Assembly (NCBI RefSeq): GCF_027947575.1
Contig: NZ_CP116256.1
Location: 4,526,001-4,590,000 of the forward strand
Origin: Streptomyces rubrogriseus
Lineage (GTDB): Bacteria; Actinomycetota; Actinomycetes; Streptomycetales; Streptomycetaceae
Direction: 5' to 3'
Length of the DNA: 64,000 nucleotides
Shown: positions 51,422 through 60,558 of the stretch, one piece after another
How positions within the stretch are numbered: the first letter of the stretch is position 1
Layout: each line of letters starts with the position of its first letter
The notes under the pieces: generated by a model
Databases searched by the model: none
What the model was told of the DNA's origin: nothing
The model's input: only the letters and a program-made list of their open reading frames with translations
Position numbers and translations under genes: made by a program

Positions 51422-52672
51422 ATGGCAACCGACACGACCTCCCCCCTCGACCGAGCACGACAGGATGCCTCCGCAGTCGGCTCCGGTTCGATCTTCGACA
51501 CCGTCGTCGACCGCAGGAACAGCAACTCGATGAAGTGGGCCTACGCCCACGATCTCCTGACCGCCGACGAGGCCGCTGCCGATCCGCTGCCCATGTGGGT
51601 CGCCGACACCGACTTCAGGGCCCCCCGAGCCGTCATCGACGCACTCCACCAAGCCGTGGGCCACGGCGTCTTCGGCTACCCCGGCGGCGCGACCGACAGC
51701 TACCTCGACGCGGTCACCGGCTGGCAGGCCAAGCGGTTCGGCTGGGAGGTCCCCAAGGAGTGGGTGATGCAGACCGCCGGCATCATCACCACACTGAAGA
51801 CGGCGGTGCAGGCGTTCTCCGCGCCCGGTGACTCGGTCCTGATCCAGCCACCGGTCTACGCCCACTTCCACGACGACATCCTGCTCAACGGCCGCCACCT
51901 GGCGTTCGCGCCGCTCGTGCGGACCGACGGCGGATACCGTTTCGACGCCCGGACGTTCGAGGCCGCCATCCGGCCCGACACCAAGCTGTTCATCCTCAGC
52001 CACCCCCACAACCCCACCGGGAACGTGTGGAGCGAGGACGAACTGCGGACCATGGGCGAGATCTGCGCCCGCCACGGTGTCCTGGTCGTCTCCGACGAGA
52101 TCCATCAGGACCTCGTCATGAACCCGGACCGCAAGCACATCCCGTTCGCCTCGCTCGGCGAGGAATTCGCACGCAACAGCATCACCTGCACCGCCCCCAG
52201 CAAGACGTTCAACCTCCCGGGCCTGCAGAGTGCCAACGTCTTCGTACCCGACCCAAGGCTGCGCGCGGAACTGGCCCGCCAGTACGACCGCAACATGTTC
52301 CCGCTGGTCAACGTGCTCGGCATGGTCGCCGCCGAGGCCGCCTACGCGCACGGCGAGCCCTGGCTGGAGGAGATGCTCACCTACCTGCGCGGCAACCACG
52401 CCCACTTCGCCCAGTCGGTCAACTCCGCCACGACCAAGGTGCGGGTTCTGCCGGCCGACTCCCTCTACCTGGCTTGGATGGACTGCCGGGAACTGGGGAT
52501 GGACGCCGCGTCGCTCGACAAGTTCATGCTCACCAAGGCACGGCTGTGGCTGGACAAGGGACAGAAGTTCGGCATTGAGGGCCACGGCTACATGCGGGTC
52601 AACCTGGGCTGTCCCCGCTCCACGGTCGACGAGGCCATCGACCGGCTGCTGACGGCCGTCGAAAACCTCTGA
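51422..52672 (+). CDS. MalY/PatB-family PLP-dependent C-S (cystathionine/cysteine) beta-lyase
   Basis: A 416-residue fold-type I PLP enzyme. It opens with the MalY/PatB signature around PLPMWVADTDFRAPRAVIDAL and GVFGYPGG. It has LSHPHNPTGNVW, the cofactor-aspartate region VVSDEIHQDL and the Schiff-base Lys261 in APSKTFNLPGLQ. These enzymes split cystathionine or cysteine conjugates to give pyruvate, ammonia and a thiol through 2-aminoacrylate. A RidA gene follows 43 bp later, ideally placed to clear that enamine, and then a permease. The gene is divergent from the Lrp regulator. Confidence 0.92.
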   Translation: MATDTTSPLDRARQDASAVGSGSIFDTVVDRRNSNSMKWAYAHDLLTADEAAADPLPMWVADTDFRAPRAVIDALHQAVGHGVFGYPGGATDSYLDAVTGWQAKRFGWEVPKEWVMQTAGIITTLKTAVQAFSAPGDSVLIQPPVYAHFHDDILLNGRHLAFAPLVRTDGGYRFDARTFEAAIRPDTKLFILSHPHNPTGNVWSEDELRTMGEICARHGVLVVSDEIHQDLVMNPDRKHIPFASLGEEFARNSITCTAPSKTFNLPGLQSANVFVPDPRLRAELARQYDRNMFPLVNVLGMVAAEAAYAHGEPWLEEMLTYLRGNHAHFAQSVNSATTKVRVLPADSLYLAWMDCRELGMDAASLDKFMLTKARLWLDKGQKFGIEGHGYMRVNLGCPRSTVDEAIDRLLTAVENL

Positions 52673-52715
52673 ACACCGCACGGACAGCGAACACAGCCCC
52701 CACCGGAGGACACGC

Positions 52716-53180
52716 ATGATATCCGCCGTCGAAACCCGCCTTGCCGAACTCGGCGTGCCACTGCCGCAGCCGGCCCGGTCGGTGGCCAACTACCTGCCCT
52801 GGACCCGGTCGGGCAACCTGCTGCGCACCTCCGGACAACTCCCGCTGCGGAACGGCGCGCTGATCGCCACCGGACTGCTCGGACAGAACCTGGACGTCGC
52901 CACCGGACAGCTCGCCGCCCGCTGGTGCGCGGCCAACGTCCTGGCCCAGGCCAAGGCAGCCCTGGGCGACCTCGGCCAGATCCGCCAGTTGCTGAAGATC
53001 ACCGTGTTCGTCGCCGGCGTTCCCGAGTTCGCCGAACACCACCTGGTCGCCAACGGGGCCTCCGACCTGTTCGTCGAGGCGCTGGGCGAGGCGGGCAAGC
53101 ACGCCCGTTCCGCCGTCGGAGTCGCCGCCCTGCCGATGCGGGCCCCGGTAGAGATCGAAGCAATCATCGCCACCGTCTGA
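52716..53180 (+). CDS. RidA-family enamine/imine deaminase (cytosolic)
   Basis: A 154-residue RidA protein of the longer subfamily: LPQPARSVANYLPWTRSGNLLRTSGQLPL, the AKAALGDLGQIRQLLKITVFVAGVPEF segment and RSAVGVAALPMRAPVEIEAI, with the catalytic-type arginine in HARSAVG. It has no signal peptide, unlike the exported paralogue at 49.7 kb. GGAGG precedes the ATG. It probably detoxifies 2-aminoacrylate released by the adjacent lyase. Confidence 0.9.
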   Translation: MISAVETRLAELGVPLPQPARSVANYLPWTRSGNLLRTSGQLPLRNGALIATGLLGQNLDVATGQLAARWCAANVLAQAKAALGDLGQIRQLLKITVFVAGVPEFAEHHLVANGASDLFVEALGEAGKHARSAVGVAALPMRAPVEIEAIIATV

Positions 53181-53208
53181 CACAACCCCCGCGCACCCGC
53201 ACTCCTTA

Positions 53209-53234
53209 CGCGCCCGTGGCCGGCCACGGGCGCG
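53209..53234. repeat. Perfect 26-bp palindrome, terminator or attenuator
   Basis: CGCGCCCGTGGCC joined directly to its reverse complement. It lies between the RidA and permease genes, 29 bp after the RidA stop and 85 bp before the permease start. As RNA it would form a very stable hairpin with a minimal loop, which could end or attenuate transcription before the permease. Confidence 0.65.
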
Positions 53235-53318
53235 CGCCGCAGCGCCCTCGCTGCGGCTTTCGCGTACCTGCACGTCCCTTCGTCAGAGCACCACCCTTTT
53301 CCTCCAGGGAGCAGTGAC

Positions 53319-54797
53319 ATGACCGCAAGAGCCGCGAAGGACTACGAAAAAGAAGAGCTCAAACGGGACCTCAAGAGCCGGCACATCCAGATGATCGCCA
53401 TCGGCGGTTCCATCGGAACCGGCCTGTTCTACGGTTCCGGATCGGCGGTAGCCACCGCCGGCCCCGCCATCATCGTCACCTACGTCGTCGCCTCCGTGGC
53501 GATCTACTTCGTGATGCGGGCCCTGGGCGAGATGTCGGTGGCCGAACCGGTGTCCGGGGCCTACATCTCCTACGCCAACCGCTACATCCACCGGTTCGCC
53601 GGCTTCCTCAACGGGTGGAACGCGTTCATCTTCCTCCTCGCCACCACCGCAGCCGAACTCAACGCTCTCGGGCACTACGTGCAGTACTGGTTCCCCGCGG
53701 TGCCGATCTGGGCGACGGCGGCCGTGGTGGTCACCGTGATGTTCGTCGTCAACGTCGTCGGGGTGAAGTTCTACGGTGAGGCGGAGTTCTGGTTCGCGCT
53801 CATCAAAGTGGTGGCGATCATCGCGCTGATCCTCTTCGGCTTCGCCATGGTCGCCTTCGGGGTCGGCAACGGCGGACACGCCATCGGTCTCGGTCATCTC
53901 CACGAGCACGGAGGTTTCCTCCCCAACGGCATCAGCGGCGCGTTCCTCGCCATCGTCATGGTCGCCTTCTCCTTCGGCGGCGTGGAGAACCTGGGCATCG
54001 CGGCAGGCGAGACCAAGGACGTCGCCACGACCATGCCGAAGGCCGTCAACGCGACCTTCTGGCGACTCATGATCTTCTACGTCGGTGCCATCACCGTCCT
54101 GGTCACCGTCTTCCCCTGGACCTCACTGAACGGCTCGGGCAGCCCGTTCGTCACCGTCTTCGCCAGAATCGGCGTACCGGCCGCGGCAACGGTCATGAAC
54201 GTCGTCGTCATCACCGCCGTCCTCTCCGCCGTGAACTCGGCCGTCTTCACCAACAGCCGCACCTTCTACAACCTCTCGCTCCAGGGCAACGCGCCGAAGC
54301 TTCTCGGCACCGTCAACGACAGGAACGTTCCCTCGAAGGCGGTCACGGCGGTGTTCGTGACGATGGCCGCCGGTGTGCTGCTCAATCTGCTGATGCCCGA
54401 TCAGGTCTTCACGGTCTTCTCGTCCGTCACCGTCTTCGGCCTGATCTGCGCCTGGGGATCGATCGTGGTCAGCCACCTCAGGTTCCGCAGGAGCAAGGTC
54501 CTGAGCGGTCAGGCGGACAACATCCGGTACAGGATGCCTCTCTACCCGTACAGCAACTACCTCGCCCTGGTGTTCATAGCCGTCGTCCTCGTCTGCGTCG
54601 CGATCCTCCCGGACACCCGGGTTTCGCTGGTCGTCTCCGGCGTCTGGGTACTGGTGGTACTCGCCGCCTACACCTTCTACACCAGGGACCCGAAAGGGAA
54701 GTCGGCCGATGACCAACCGGCTCGGGATCCCAGCTCGCCGGGGCCAACGGAGCCGCTCCACCGCGCCGTGCCCGGCGTGGGCCATACAGATCAGTGA
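53319..54797 (+). CDS. Amino-acid permease (APC/AAT family)
   Basis: A 492-residue permease with 12 hydrophobic helices. It starts with the family signature KRDLKSRHIQMIAIGGSIGTGLFYGSG and includes GEMSVAEPVSGAYISYANRYI, FSFGGVENLGIAAGETKD and NSRTFYNLSLQGNAPKLL. This matches bacterial AAT-type transporters for aromatic, basic or neutral amino acids. GGGAGCAG precedes the ATG. Following the C-S lyase and RidA genes, it probably imports the substrate of the lyase. The hydrophilic C-terminal tail is proline-rich. Confidence 0.92.
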   Translation: MTARAAKDYEKEELKRDLKSRHIQMIAIGGSIGTGLFYGSGSAVATAGPAIIVTYVVASVAIYFVMRALGEMSVAEPVSGAYISYANRYIHRFAGFLNGWNAFIFLLATTAAELNALGHYVQYWFPAVPIWATAAVVVTVMFVVNVVGVKFYGEAEFWFALIKVVAIIALILFGFAMVAFGVGNGGHAIGLGHLHEHGGFLPNGISGAFLAIVMVAFSFGGVENLGIAAGETKDVATTMPKAVNATFWRLMIFYVGAITVLVTVFPWTSLNGSGSPFVTVFARIGVPAAATVMNVVVITAVLSAVNSAVFTNSRTFYNLSLQGNAPKLLGTVNDRNVPSKAVTAVFVTMAAGVLLNLLMPDQVFTVFSSVTVFGLICAWGSIVVSHLRFRRSKVLSGQADNIRYRMPLYPYSNYLALVFIAVVLVCVAILPDTRVSLVVSGVWVLVVLAAYTFYTRDPKGKSADDQPARDPSSPGPTEPLHRAVPGVGHTDQ

Positions 54798-54948
54798 TGA
54801 GGACATTCGGGTTCGTCTCCTACCGGCTCGCGCTGCGGCTCTCTACAGTGGCGGCGGTCCGCCGCCACCAGCCGCGCCGTCCGAGGAGCGCCAAGTCTCC
54901 TCGCGCAACCCGAACCCGCAGACCCGACCGCACATGTGGAGGAGAGCC

Positions 54949-55482
54949 GTGTACGAACTGCAGGCGCTGTTGGACGAGTACGACCGTGCCCGCGGGTACA
55001 CCGACGAGCTGTGGCGGGACCTCACGCCGGACGAGGTGGTGTGGCGGCCGAGAGAGGACTTCAGCGCCATCGGCTGGCACCTCGGGCACCAGGCCCACGT
55101 CGCCCACTTCATGATCCGCAACCTCACGGCAGCCGAGCCCAGCCCGGATCCGGAACTGGACGGGCTCATGGACTCGGCCAACCCGGAGAAGTTCCGCGGC
55201 GCTCTCCCGACGGTGGAGCGGCTCGCGGCCTTCCGGGAGACCGTCGCCGAGCGGGTACACGCACGCATCGGTGACATCGCGGCCGGGAGGACCGGCGCGC
55301 CCACCCAGATGACCATCGTCGCGACACATCTGCTGACCGCTCTCGTCAACCACGAGTACCAGCACGACCAGTGGATCGGCGAGGTCCGCGCCGAGCACCT
55401 CGGGCACGCACTGCCCGGCGACCCGGACTGCGACCATGTGCGCCGTATCGACGGCTACCTGTGCCTGCACCCCTGTACGTGA
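54949..55482 (+). CDS. DinB-family protein
   Basis: A 177-residue four-helix-bundle protein. Motifs include YELQALLDEYDRARGYTDELW, IGWHLGHQAHVAHFMI with the first metal-type histidines, and LVNHEYQHDQWIGEVR with the later ones, as expected for DinB/YfiT-like proteins. They bind a divalent metal and include thiol-dependent transferases. The GTG at 54949 has GGAGG seven bases upstream and fits the domain start; the ATG at 54934 is possible. The gene stands alone, and its substrate is not evident. Confidence 0.82.
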   Translation: MYELQALLDEYDRARGYTDELWRDLTPDEVVWRPREDFSAIGWHLGHQAHVAHFMIRNLTAAEPSPDPELDGLMDSANPEKFRGALPTVERLAAFRETVAERVHARIGDIAAGRTGAPTQMTIVATHLLTALVNHEYQHDQWIGEVRAEHLGHALPGDPDCDHVRRIDGYLCLHPCT

Positions 55483-55530
55483 CAGGCGCGGCGGTAGGCG
55501 ATCGGCACCTTCCGGACGTGACGTGAGGTG

Positions 55531-55980
55531 ATGACAGTTCTTCCCCGGCTCCCTGCGGTGACCGCGGTGACGCGCTCCGCGCGAGCGCGCCGGGGTCTTC
55601 TCGCCCTGCTGTCGCTGCTCGTCGTGCTGAGTGCGTGGGCCTGCGGAACACGCACGCTCGACGTCGGCACGGGGGTGTCGAGTCCCAGGACCGTGACCGC
55701 CTCGGCGGATGCGGCGGTCCAGGGCCCGGGCGAGGCCACCGATCGGGTGCGACCGGGCTCCGCCCAGTGCGATGCACCCGGCACACCTCCCCCGTGCAGG
55801 AAAGTGCTCCTCGCCCAGCCGGACGTACGCCTCCTGGAGACGGCGGAGCCGGTGGCCCGGACGACCGCCCCGGCCGCAACCGGGCTCGACACGATCTCGG
55901 CCGACGTGTGCCGAGACGTGGTGACGTCGGGACTCTCCCCGCCGGCGGGACGGGCCGTACCCGACCGAATGCGGATCTAG
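55531..55980 (+). CDS. Small exported or membrane-anchored protein of unknown function
   Basis: A 149-residue protein with one N-terminal hydrophobic segment (GLLALLSLLVVLSAWACG) after a basic start, then a hydrophilic, low-complexity, Thr/Pro/Ala-rich outside part with a few cysteines. The SAWAC sequence is only a poor lipobox. GAGG precedes the ATG. No family is recognised. It lies upstream of the DsbA-like/CcdA pair but separated by 135 bp. Confidence 0.45.
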   Translation: MTVLPRLPAVTAVTRSARARRGLLALLSLLVVLSAWACGTRTLDVGTGVSSPRTVTASADAAVQGPGEATDRVRPGSAQCDAPGTPPPCRKVLLAQPDVRLLETAEPVARTTAPAATGLDTISADVCRDVVTSGLSPPAGRAVPDRMRI

Positions 55981-56115
55981 GCCGGACGCTCGCGCGTTCC
56001 CCACGCGCCGCGCGCCGACCGGCCGTCCTTCGGTCACGGCCCGGCGCACGGCCACAGCGCCGTGCGCCTACCGCTGTCCGTCACTCACCCACCGAGCACG
56101 AGGTTGTCTCCCGCC

Positions 56116-56862
56116 ATGCCGTCTTCTTCCTCCCCCGCCGCATCCCGCGTCCGCCGACGCAACCGCACACTCGCCGCCACCGCTGCCGGACTGACCGCCG
56201 TCGTCGCAGCGGTTCTCGCCCTCACCCTCGACGACGGGCCGTCCGGCACCGCGTCTCAGGACTCCGCCGTCGCCGACACCAGCACGTCCGACGCCCAGTC
56301 GAGCGCCTTGCTCGCACTGGCCCGTCGGGACACCGACGACCCGTTGGCCGTGGGGGACGCCGACGCGCCTGTCGTCATGATCGAGTACTCCGACTTCCAG
56401 TGCCCCTATTGCGGGAAGTTCGCCCGCGACACCGAACCGGAGCTGATCCGCTCCTACGTCGACGAGGGCGTGCTGCGCATCGAGTGGCGCAACTTCCCGA
56501 TCTTCGGCGAGGAATCGGAAGCGGCAGCCCGCGCGGCCTGGGCGGCCGGCCAACAGGACAGGTTCTGGGAGTTCCACGACCAGGCGTACAGCAAGACAGG
56601 CAAGAAGAACACCGGCGCCTTCTCCACCGACAAGCTGACCGCGATGGCCAAGGCCGCCGGGGTGACTGACCTCGACAAGTGGCGCGCGGACCTGGACTCC
56701 GACGCGGCAGACACGGCAATCCGACGGGACCAGAACGAGGGCTACTCCCTCGGCGTGACCAGCACTCCCGCCTTCCTGATCAACGACGTTCCCGTCCTCG
56801 GCGCCCAGCCGGTCGGCACTTTCAAGCAGACCATCGAGGCAGCCGCGAAGGCCGCCCGGTGA
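56116..56862 (+). CDS. Membrane-anchored DsbA-like thiol-disulfide oxidoreductase
   Basis: A 248-residue protein. A basic start and one membrane helix (LAATAAGLTAVVAAVLALTL) precede a spacer and a thioredoxin-fold DsbA domain with the active site Cys96-Pro-Tyr-Cys99 (SDFQCPYCGKFA). The cis-proline loop GVTSTPAFLIND is intact. It acts on the outer face of the membrane. The ATG at 56116 is chosen because the 18 in-frame codons before it look non-conserved. The next gene, ccdA, overlaps its stop (GTGA), indicating that CcdA feeds or takes electrons from this protein. Confidence 0.9.
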   Translation: MPSSSSPAASRVRRRNRTLAATAAGLTAVVAAVLALTLDDGPSGTASQDSAVADTSTSDAQSSALLALARRDTDDPLAVGDADAPVVMIEYSDFQCPYCGKFARDTEPELIRSYVDEGVLRIEWRNFPIFGEESEAAARAAWAAGQQDRFWEFHDQAYSKTGKKNTGAFSTDKLTAMAKAAGVTDLDKWRADLDSDAADTAIRRDQNEGYSLGVTSTPAFLINDVPVLGAQPVGTFKQTIEAAAKAAR

Positions 56863-57722
56863 ACGGCGACGCGAGCCTGCTGGCCGCCTTCCTCGGCGGC
56901 CTGCTGGCCCTGCTCAGCCCCTGCAGCGCGCTGCTGCTGCCGGCCTTCTTCGCCTACTCCTTCACCAGTCCGGCCAAGCTGCTGCTGCGCACCGGCCTGT
57001 TCTATCTCGGCCTGTGCACCACCTTGGTGCCGCTCGGCGTCGCGGGCTCCTTCGCCAGCCGTCTCTTCTACGGCCACCGTGACCTGCTGGTCACCATCGG
57101 CGGCTGGACCGTGATCGCGCTGGGAGCGGCACAGATCCTCGGGATCGGATTCGGAGTGCGCCGATTGCAGGAAGCCGCAGGAGCCCGCCGTTCCGGATCG
57201 GCCGTCTCCGTCTTCGCCCTCGGCACCGTCTACGGCCTGGCGGGTTTCTGCGCAGGCCCCATCCTCGGCTCCATCCTCACCCTCGCCGCCCTCGGCGGCC
57301 GGCCCGCCCACGGCGGCCTGCTGCTCGCGGTCTACGCACTCGGCATGGCAGTCCCCCTGTTCGCCCTGGCGCTGCTCTGGGACCGCTTCGACCTCGGCCA
57401 CAAACGCTGGCTACGGGGCCGCACCGTGCGGCTGGGACGCTTCTCCTGGCACACCACCTCCCTCGCCGGCGGCATCCTCTTCATGCTTCTCGGCGCGATC
57501 TTCCTGCTGTTCGACGGCACGGCGGCCCTCCCCTCCCTGATCAGCGTCGAGACGGAGGCAGGGCTGGAAGAACCCCTCGCACGCCTCGGCGGCGCCGTAC
57601 CGGACCGCGTCCTCCTGCTCGTCCTGGCCGCGGCCGCGGCGCTCACCGCCGTCGTCCTGCTGGCACGCCGGGACGGCCCCCGGCCGAAATCCCGCTCCGG
57701 ACCGTCCCGGCACGATCTCTGA
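56859..57722 (+). CDS. ccdA: CcdA-type thiol-disulfide transmembrane transporter
   Basis: A 287-residue membrane protein with six core helices of the CcdA/DsbD type. The two redox cysteines are in LSPCSALLLPAF (Cys22) and GLAGFCAGPILGS. CcdA moves reducing equivalents from cytosolic thioredoxin to outside partners. The GTG start overlaps the stop of the DsbA-like gene, so the two are coupled. The C-terminal part has an extra helix and a basic tail. Confidence 0.9.
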   Translation: MNGDASLLAAFLGGLLALLSPCSALLLPAFFAYSFTSPAKLLLRTGLFYLGLCTTLVPLGVAGSFASRLFYGHRDLLVTIGGWTVIALGAAQILGIGFGVRRLQEAAGARRSGSAVSVFALGTVYGLAGFCAGPILGSILTLAALGGRPAHGGLLLAVYALGMAVPLFALALLWDRFDLGHKRWLRGRTVRLGRFSWHTTSLAGGILFMLLGAIFLLFDGTAALPSLISVETEAGLEEPLARLGGAVPDRVLLLVLAAAAALTAVVLLARRDGPRPKSRSGPSRHDL

Positions 57723-57797
57723 ACCGTGGCCGGCCACCCCGCACGCCCTTCGCCCTCCCGACACCCACTCAGCCGACTCACCAAGGAGCGCCGACAC

Positions 57798-59123
57798 GTG
57801 AGCACGCCACAGGACATAGCCCCGACGCCGTGGCAGGAGCAGGACCGAGTCCGCGCGGTGCAGAAGCGCACGGTCCGGATCCTGTCCGCGGCACAGATCG
57901 TCGGCGGGGTCGGAGTGGGCGTCTCGGTGTCCGTCGGTCCCCTGCTCGCGGAGTCCGTGGCCCAGAGCGAGACCTACGCCGGACTGGCGCGCACGGCGAC
58001 CACGGCGGGCGCCGCCCTGGTCGGCATACCGCTCGCCCTCCTCGCCCAACGGCGCGGTCGCCGGACCTCTCTCGGGGCAGGATGGCTCGTCGCCGCAGCC
58101 GGCGGGGGCCTGCTCATCGCCTCGGCGGTGAGCAGGTCGATCCCTCTGCTGATCGTGGGCATGCTGCTGTTCGGCGTCGGCAGCGCCACCAACCAGCAGA
58201 GCCGCTACGCGGCCGCGGACCTGGCCGCGCCGCACCGGCGGGCCCATGCGCTGTCCATCGTGCTGTGGTCCACGACCATCGGCTCGGTGATCGGACCCAA
58301 CCTCGCCGATCCCGGTGCCGCCGTGGCGTCGGCTCTCCACCTACCGCGCCTGGCAGGGGCGTTCGTCCTGGCCACCGTCTGCACGGCGGCGGCATCGGCT
58401 CTGCTGTGGGGCCTGATGCGCCCCGACCCGCTCACGCTCTCCCGCCGGTACCAGGACGCCGACGCGCCCGTGGACAAGGACACGGGCATTCCGGCGGCAC
58501 AAGACGAGACCGGCGGGCAGAAGAAGAAGGACCGGCAGAACGGGACCGTGCGCGCGGGCCTGCGGCACCTTCGCCGCACCCCGCAAGCGGCCTTCGCGTT
58601 CGTGACCATCGTCGTGGCCCACACGGTCATGGCCGCGGTCATGACGATGACCCCGGTCGACATGTCGGAGCACGGTCACGGGCTCACCGTGGTCGGCGTC
58701 ACCATAAGCGGTCATCTGCTGGGCATGTACGCGTTCTCCCCGCTCGTCGGCCGGCTCTCCGACCGGATCGGTCACATGCCGACCATCGTGGCCGGGCAGA
58801 CGGTCTTCCTGGTGTCCGCCGCACTGTCGGGCATGGGCCACGGCTCGGTCGGCATGATGATGGCAGGGCTGTTCCTCCTGGGACTGGGCTGGTCCTTCAG
58901 CCTGGTGGCCGGGTCGGCCATGCTCAGCGAGACCACGCCACTCGCCCTTCTGCCCGGCGTACAGGGCACCACGGACACCTCGATGAACGTCGTCGCGGCC
59001 GTGGGCGCCGGCCTCGCCGGGCCTTTGATGGGCTGGGCCGGCTTCGGCGCTCTGAACGCCGTCGCCGCCGTCCTGGTCCTGCCCGTGCTCGCCTTCTGGG
59101 CGGTCCTCGTGCGCGCACGCTGA
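57798..59123 (+). CDS. MFS transporter (multidrug-efflux type)
   Basis: A 441-residue protein with 12 hydrophobic helices. The loop after helix 2 has the MFS-type ALLAQRRGRRTSLG, and its repeat in the second half is LVGRLSDRIGHMPTI. Between the halves lies a hydrophilic loop rich in Lys/Asp/Gln (about residues 235-260). AAGGAG stands nine bases before the GTG at 57798. It follows ccdA by 75 bp on the same strand and may be co-transcribed. The substrate is unknown. Confidence 0.88.
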   Translation: MSTPQDIAPTPWQEQDRVRAVQKRTVRILSAAQIVGGVGVGVSVSVGPLLAESVAQSETYAGLARTATTAGAALVGIPLALLAQRRGRRTSLGAGWLVAAAGGGLLIASAVSRSIPLLIVGMLLFGVGSATNQQSRYAAADLAAPHRRAHALSIVLWSTTIGSVIGPNLADPGAAVASALHLPRLAGAFVLATVCTAAASALLWGLMRPDPLTLSRRYQDADAPVDKDTGIPAAQDETGGQKKKDRQNGTVRAGLRHLRRTPQAAFAFVTIVVAHTVMAAVMTMTPVDMSEHGHGLTVVGVTISGHLLGMYAFSPLVGRLSDRIGHMPTIVAGQTVFLVSAALSGMGHGSVGMMMAGLFLLGLGWSFSLVAGSAMLSETTPLALLPGVQGTTDTSMNVVAAVGAGLAGPLMGWAGFGALNAVAAVLVLPVLAFWAVLVRAR

Positions 59124-59399
59124 ATCGACCACGAGCGTCGGCGGCCGTATGGCGCCGCGTCCGCGGACGACCGCCGCCGGGCCTCCGCCCGGCCCCGTGC
59201 GGGCCCGGACGTGGCCGGTGGCCTCGCACGGACGGCGGGGGAAACGGCCGACCCGGGCCCGCGACGGACGGCTTGACGTCTCCAGGTGTGGGGCCCCGTT
59301 TACGAGGTGGCCTCGAGCGTCAGCGCGTGGGAGAGCCGACGCACCGTCCTGCCCGCGCCGAAGGAGACGTCGTCGGGACGCAGGCGCGGGTTGCCCGGG

Positions 59400-60479
59400 T
59401 CAGCTCAAGGGGAGCCCGCGGCCGTGCGCGGTCGCGGACAATACGGCACGGGCCGCGCGCTCGCCGGAGTGCAGCGCGCCCTCGATGTGCCCTGCGTATT
59501 CGGTGGCCGTCTCGGTCGAGGCCCAGTGCAGTCGGCCGTCGAGGAACGGCCGCTGGTAGAGGTCGTGGCCGAAGAAGGAGTAGTCGCTGAGGGCGTGCAC
59601 GGAACGCGGGGCCGTCCAGGTCTCTCGGCTCCAGTCCTGCACGTACACGGCCTCGGGTGCGGCGGCGGGCCCGAAGCACGCAACGAGTTGTGCAACCACT
59701 GCCGCTTCGAAGCCCGGCCGGACGGTCCGGGCGTGCGCGAAGCCGAACAGCGCCGCGGGACGTCCGTCGACGCCGGACATGTCGTGGATCTCCTGGAGCG
59801 GTCCGACTCTGCTGAAGGCCGCGCCCGCGAGCCCGTCCTCGCGCCAGAAGGCGGTGGAGTAGCGGGCGACGACCTTGGCGACGGCCCCCATCCACACCGG
59901 AGTGGAGCGGGCCAGGCGGATCAGGTCGTCGGGCAGGGCGCCGGCGAAGTCGATGCGCTCCAGCGCCAGCGCGGGTGGGACGGCCACGACGACCTGCGTG
60001 GCGCGGAAGGCCCGCCCCGCTGCGTGGACGTCGACTCCGTCCGCGCCGACGGGACGGATCGCGGTGACGGGCGTGTCCGGCAGTACGGCGCCCGGGGGCA
60101 GACTCGACGCGAGTGCCGAGGTGAGACGCTGCGCCCCGGCGGCGAAGCGGTAGGAGGGAACGTCGATCATGTTGCCGGGGTAGCGGTGGACGCCGGACCG
60201 GTCGTGCAGGACGGCGTCCCCCGCCAGGTGCTGGTCGAAGACCTCGGCCCCGGTCCGCGCGGCCAGGGCCGCGACGCGCTGCTCCCCCGGCCAGAACCAG
60301 GTGGCCCCAAGGTCCAGGACGCCGCCGTCGACGGGCTCGCTGAGCAGTCGGCCACCGACCCTCGTCCGCGCTTCCAGGCACAGGACTCTGTGCCCGGCCT
60401 CGTGCAGTACGGTCGCGGCGGTCGTCCCGGCCGCGCCGGCGCCGATCACGATGACGTCATGAGTGCCGCTGTCGAGCAT
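59400..60479 (-). CDS. Flavin-containing amine oxidase-like protein
   Basis: A 359-residue FAD enzyme. The dinucleotide site is VIVIGAGAAGTTAATVLHEAGHRVLCLEARTRVGGRL, where the GG-R-motif is typical of monoamine oxidases, followed by LDLGATWFWPG. The C-terminal flavin-contact segment is LHWASTETATEYAGHIEGAL. It is about 90 residues shorter than standard amine oxidases, mainly in the middle, so the substrate domain is reduced. AAGGGA precedes the ATG at 60479. It follows the alcohol dehydrogenase gene by 79 bp and probably shares its transcript. Oxidation of an amine is the expected reaction. Confidence 0.85.
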   Translation of the reverse strand: MLDSGTHDVIVIGAGAAGTTAATVLHEAGHRVLCLEARTRVGGRLLSEPVDGGVLDLGATWFWPGEQRVAALAARTGAEVFDQHLAGDAVLHDRSGVHRYPGNMIDVPSYRFAAGAQRLTSALASSLPPGAVLPDTPVTAIRPVGADGVDVHAAGRAFRATQVVVAVPPALALERIDFAGALPDDLIRLARSTPVWMGAVAKVVARYSTAFWREDGLAGAAFSRVGPLQEIHDMSGVDGRPAALFGFAHARTVRPGFEAAVVAQLVACFGPAAAPEAVYVQDWSRETWTAPRSVHALSDYSFFGHDLYQRPFLDGRLHWASTETATEYAGHIEGALHSGERAARAVLSATAHGRGLPLS

Positions 60480-60558
60480 GGCGGATTCCCTTCGGGACGG
60501 TGGAGGACCGTCCCGCAGGCTGCCGGCGCGACGGGCGGACGGGAGAGATCCGGTGAGG

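Noticed and set aside
59124..59399. Additional small gene between the MFS transporter and the amine oxidase
   Set aside because: Frames are open only through GC bias. There is no ribosome-binding site and no domain.
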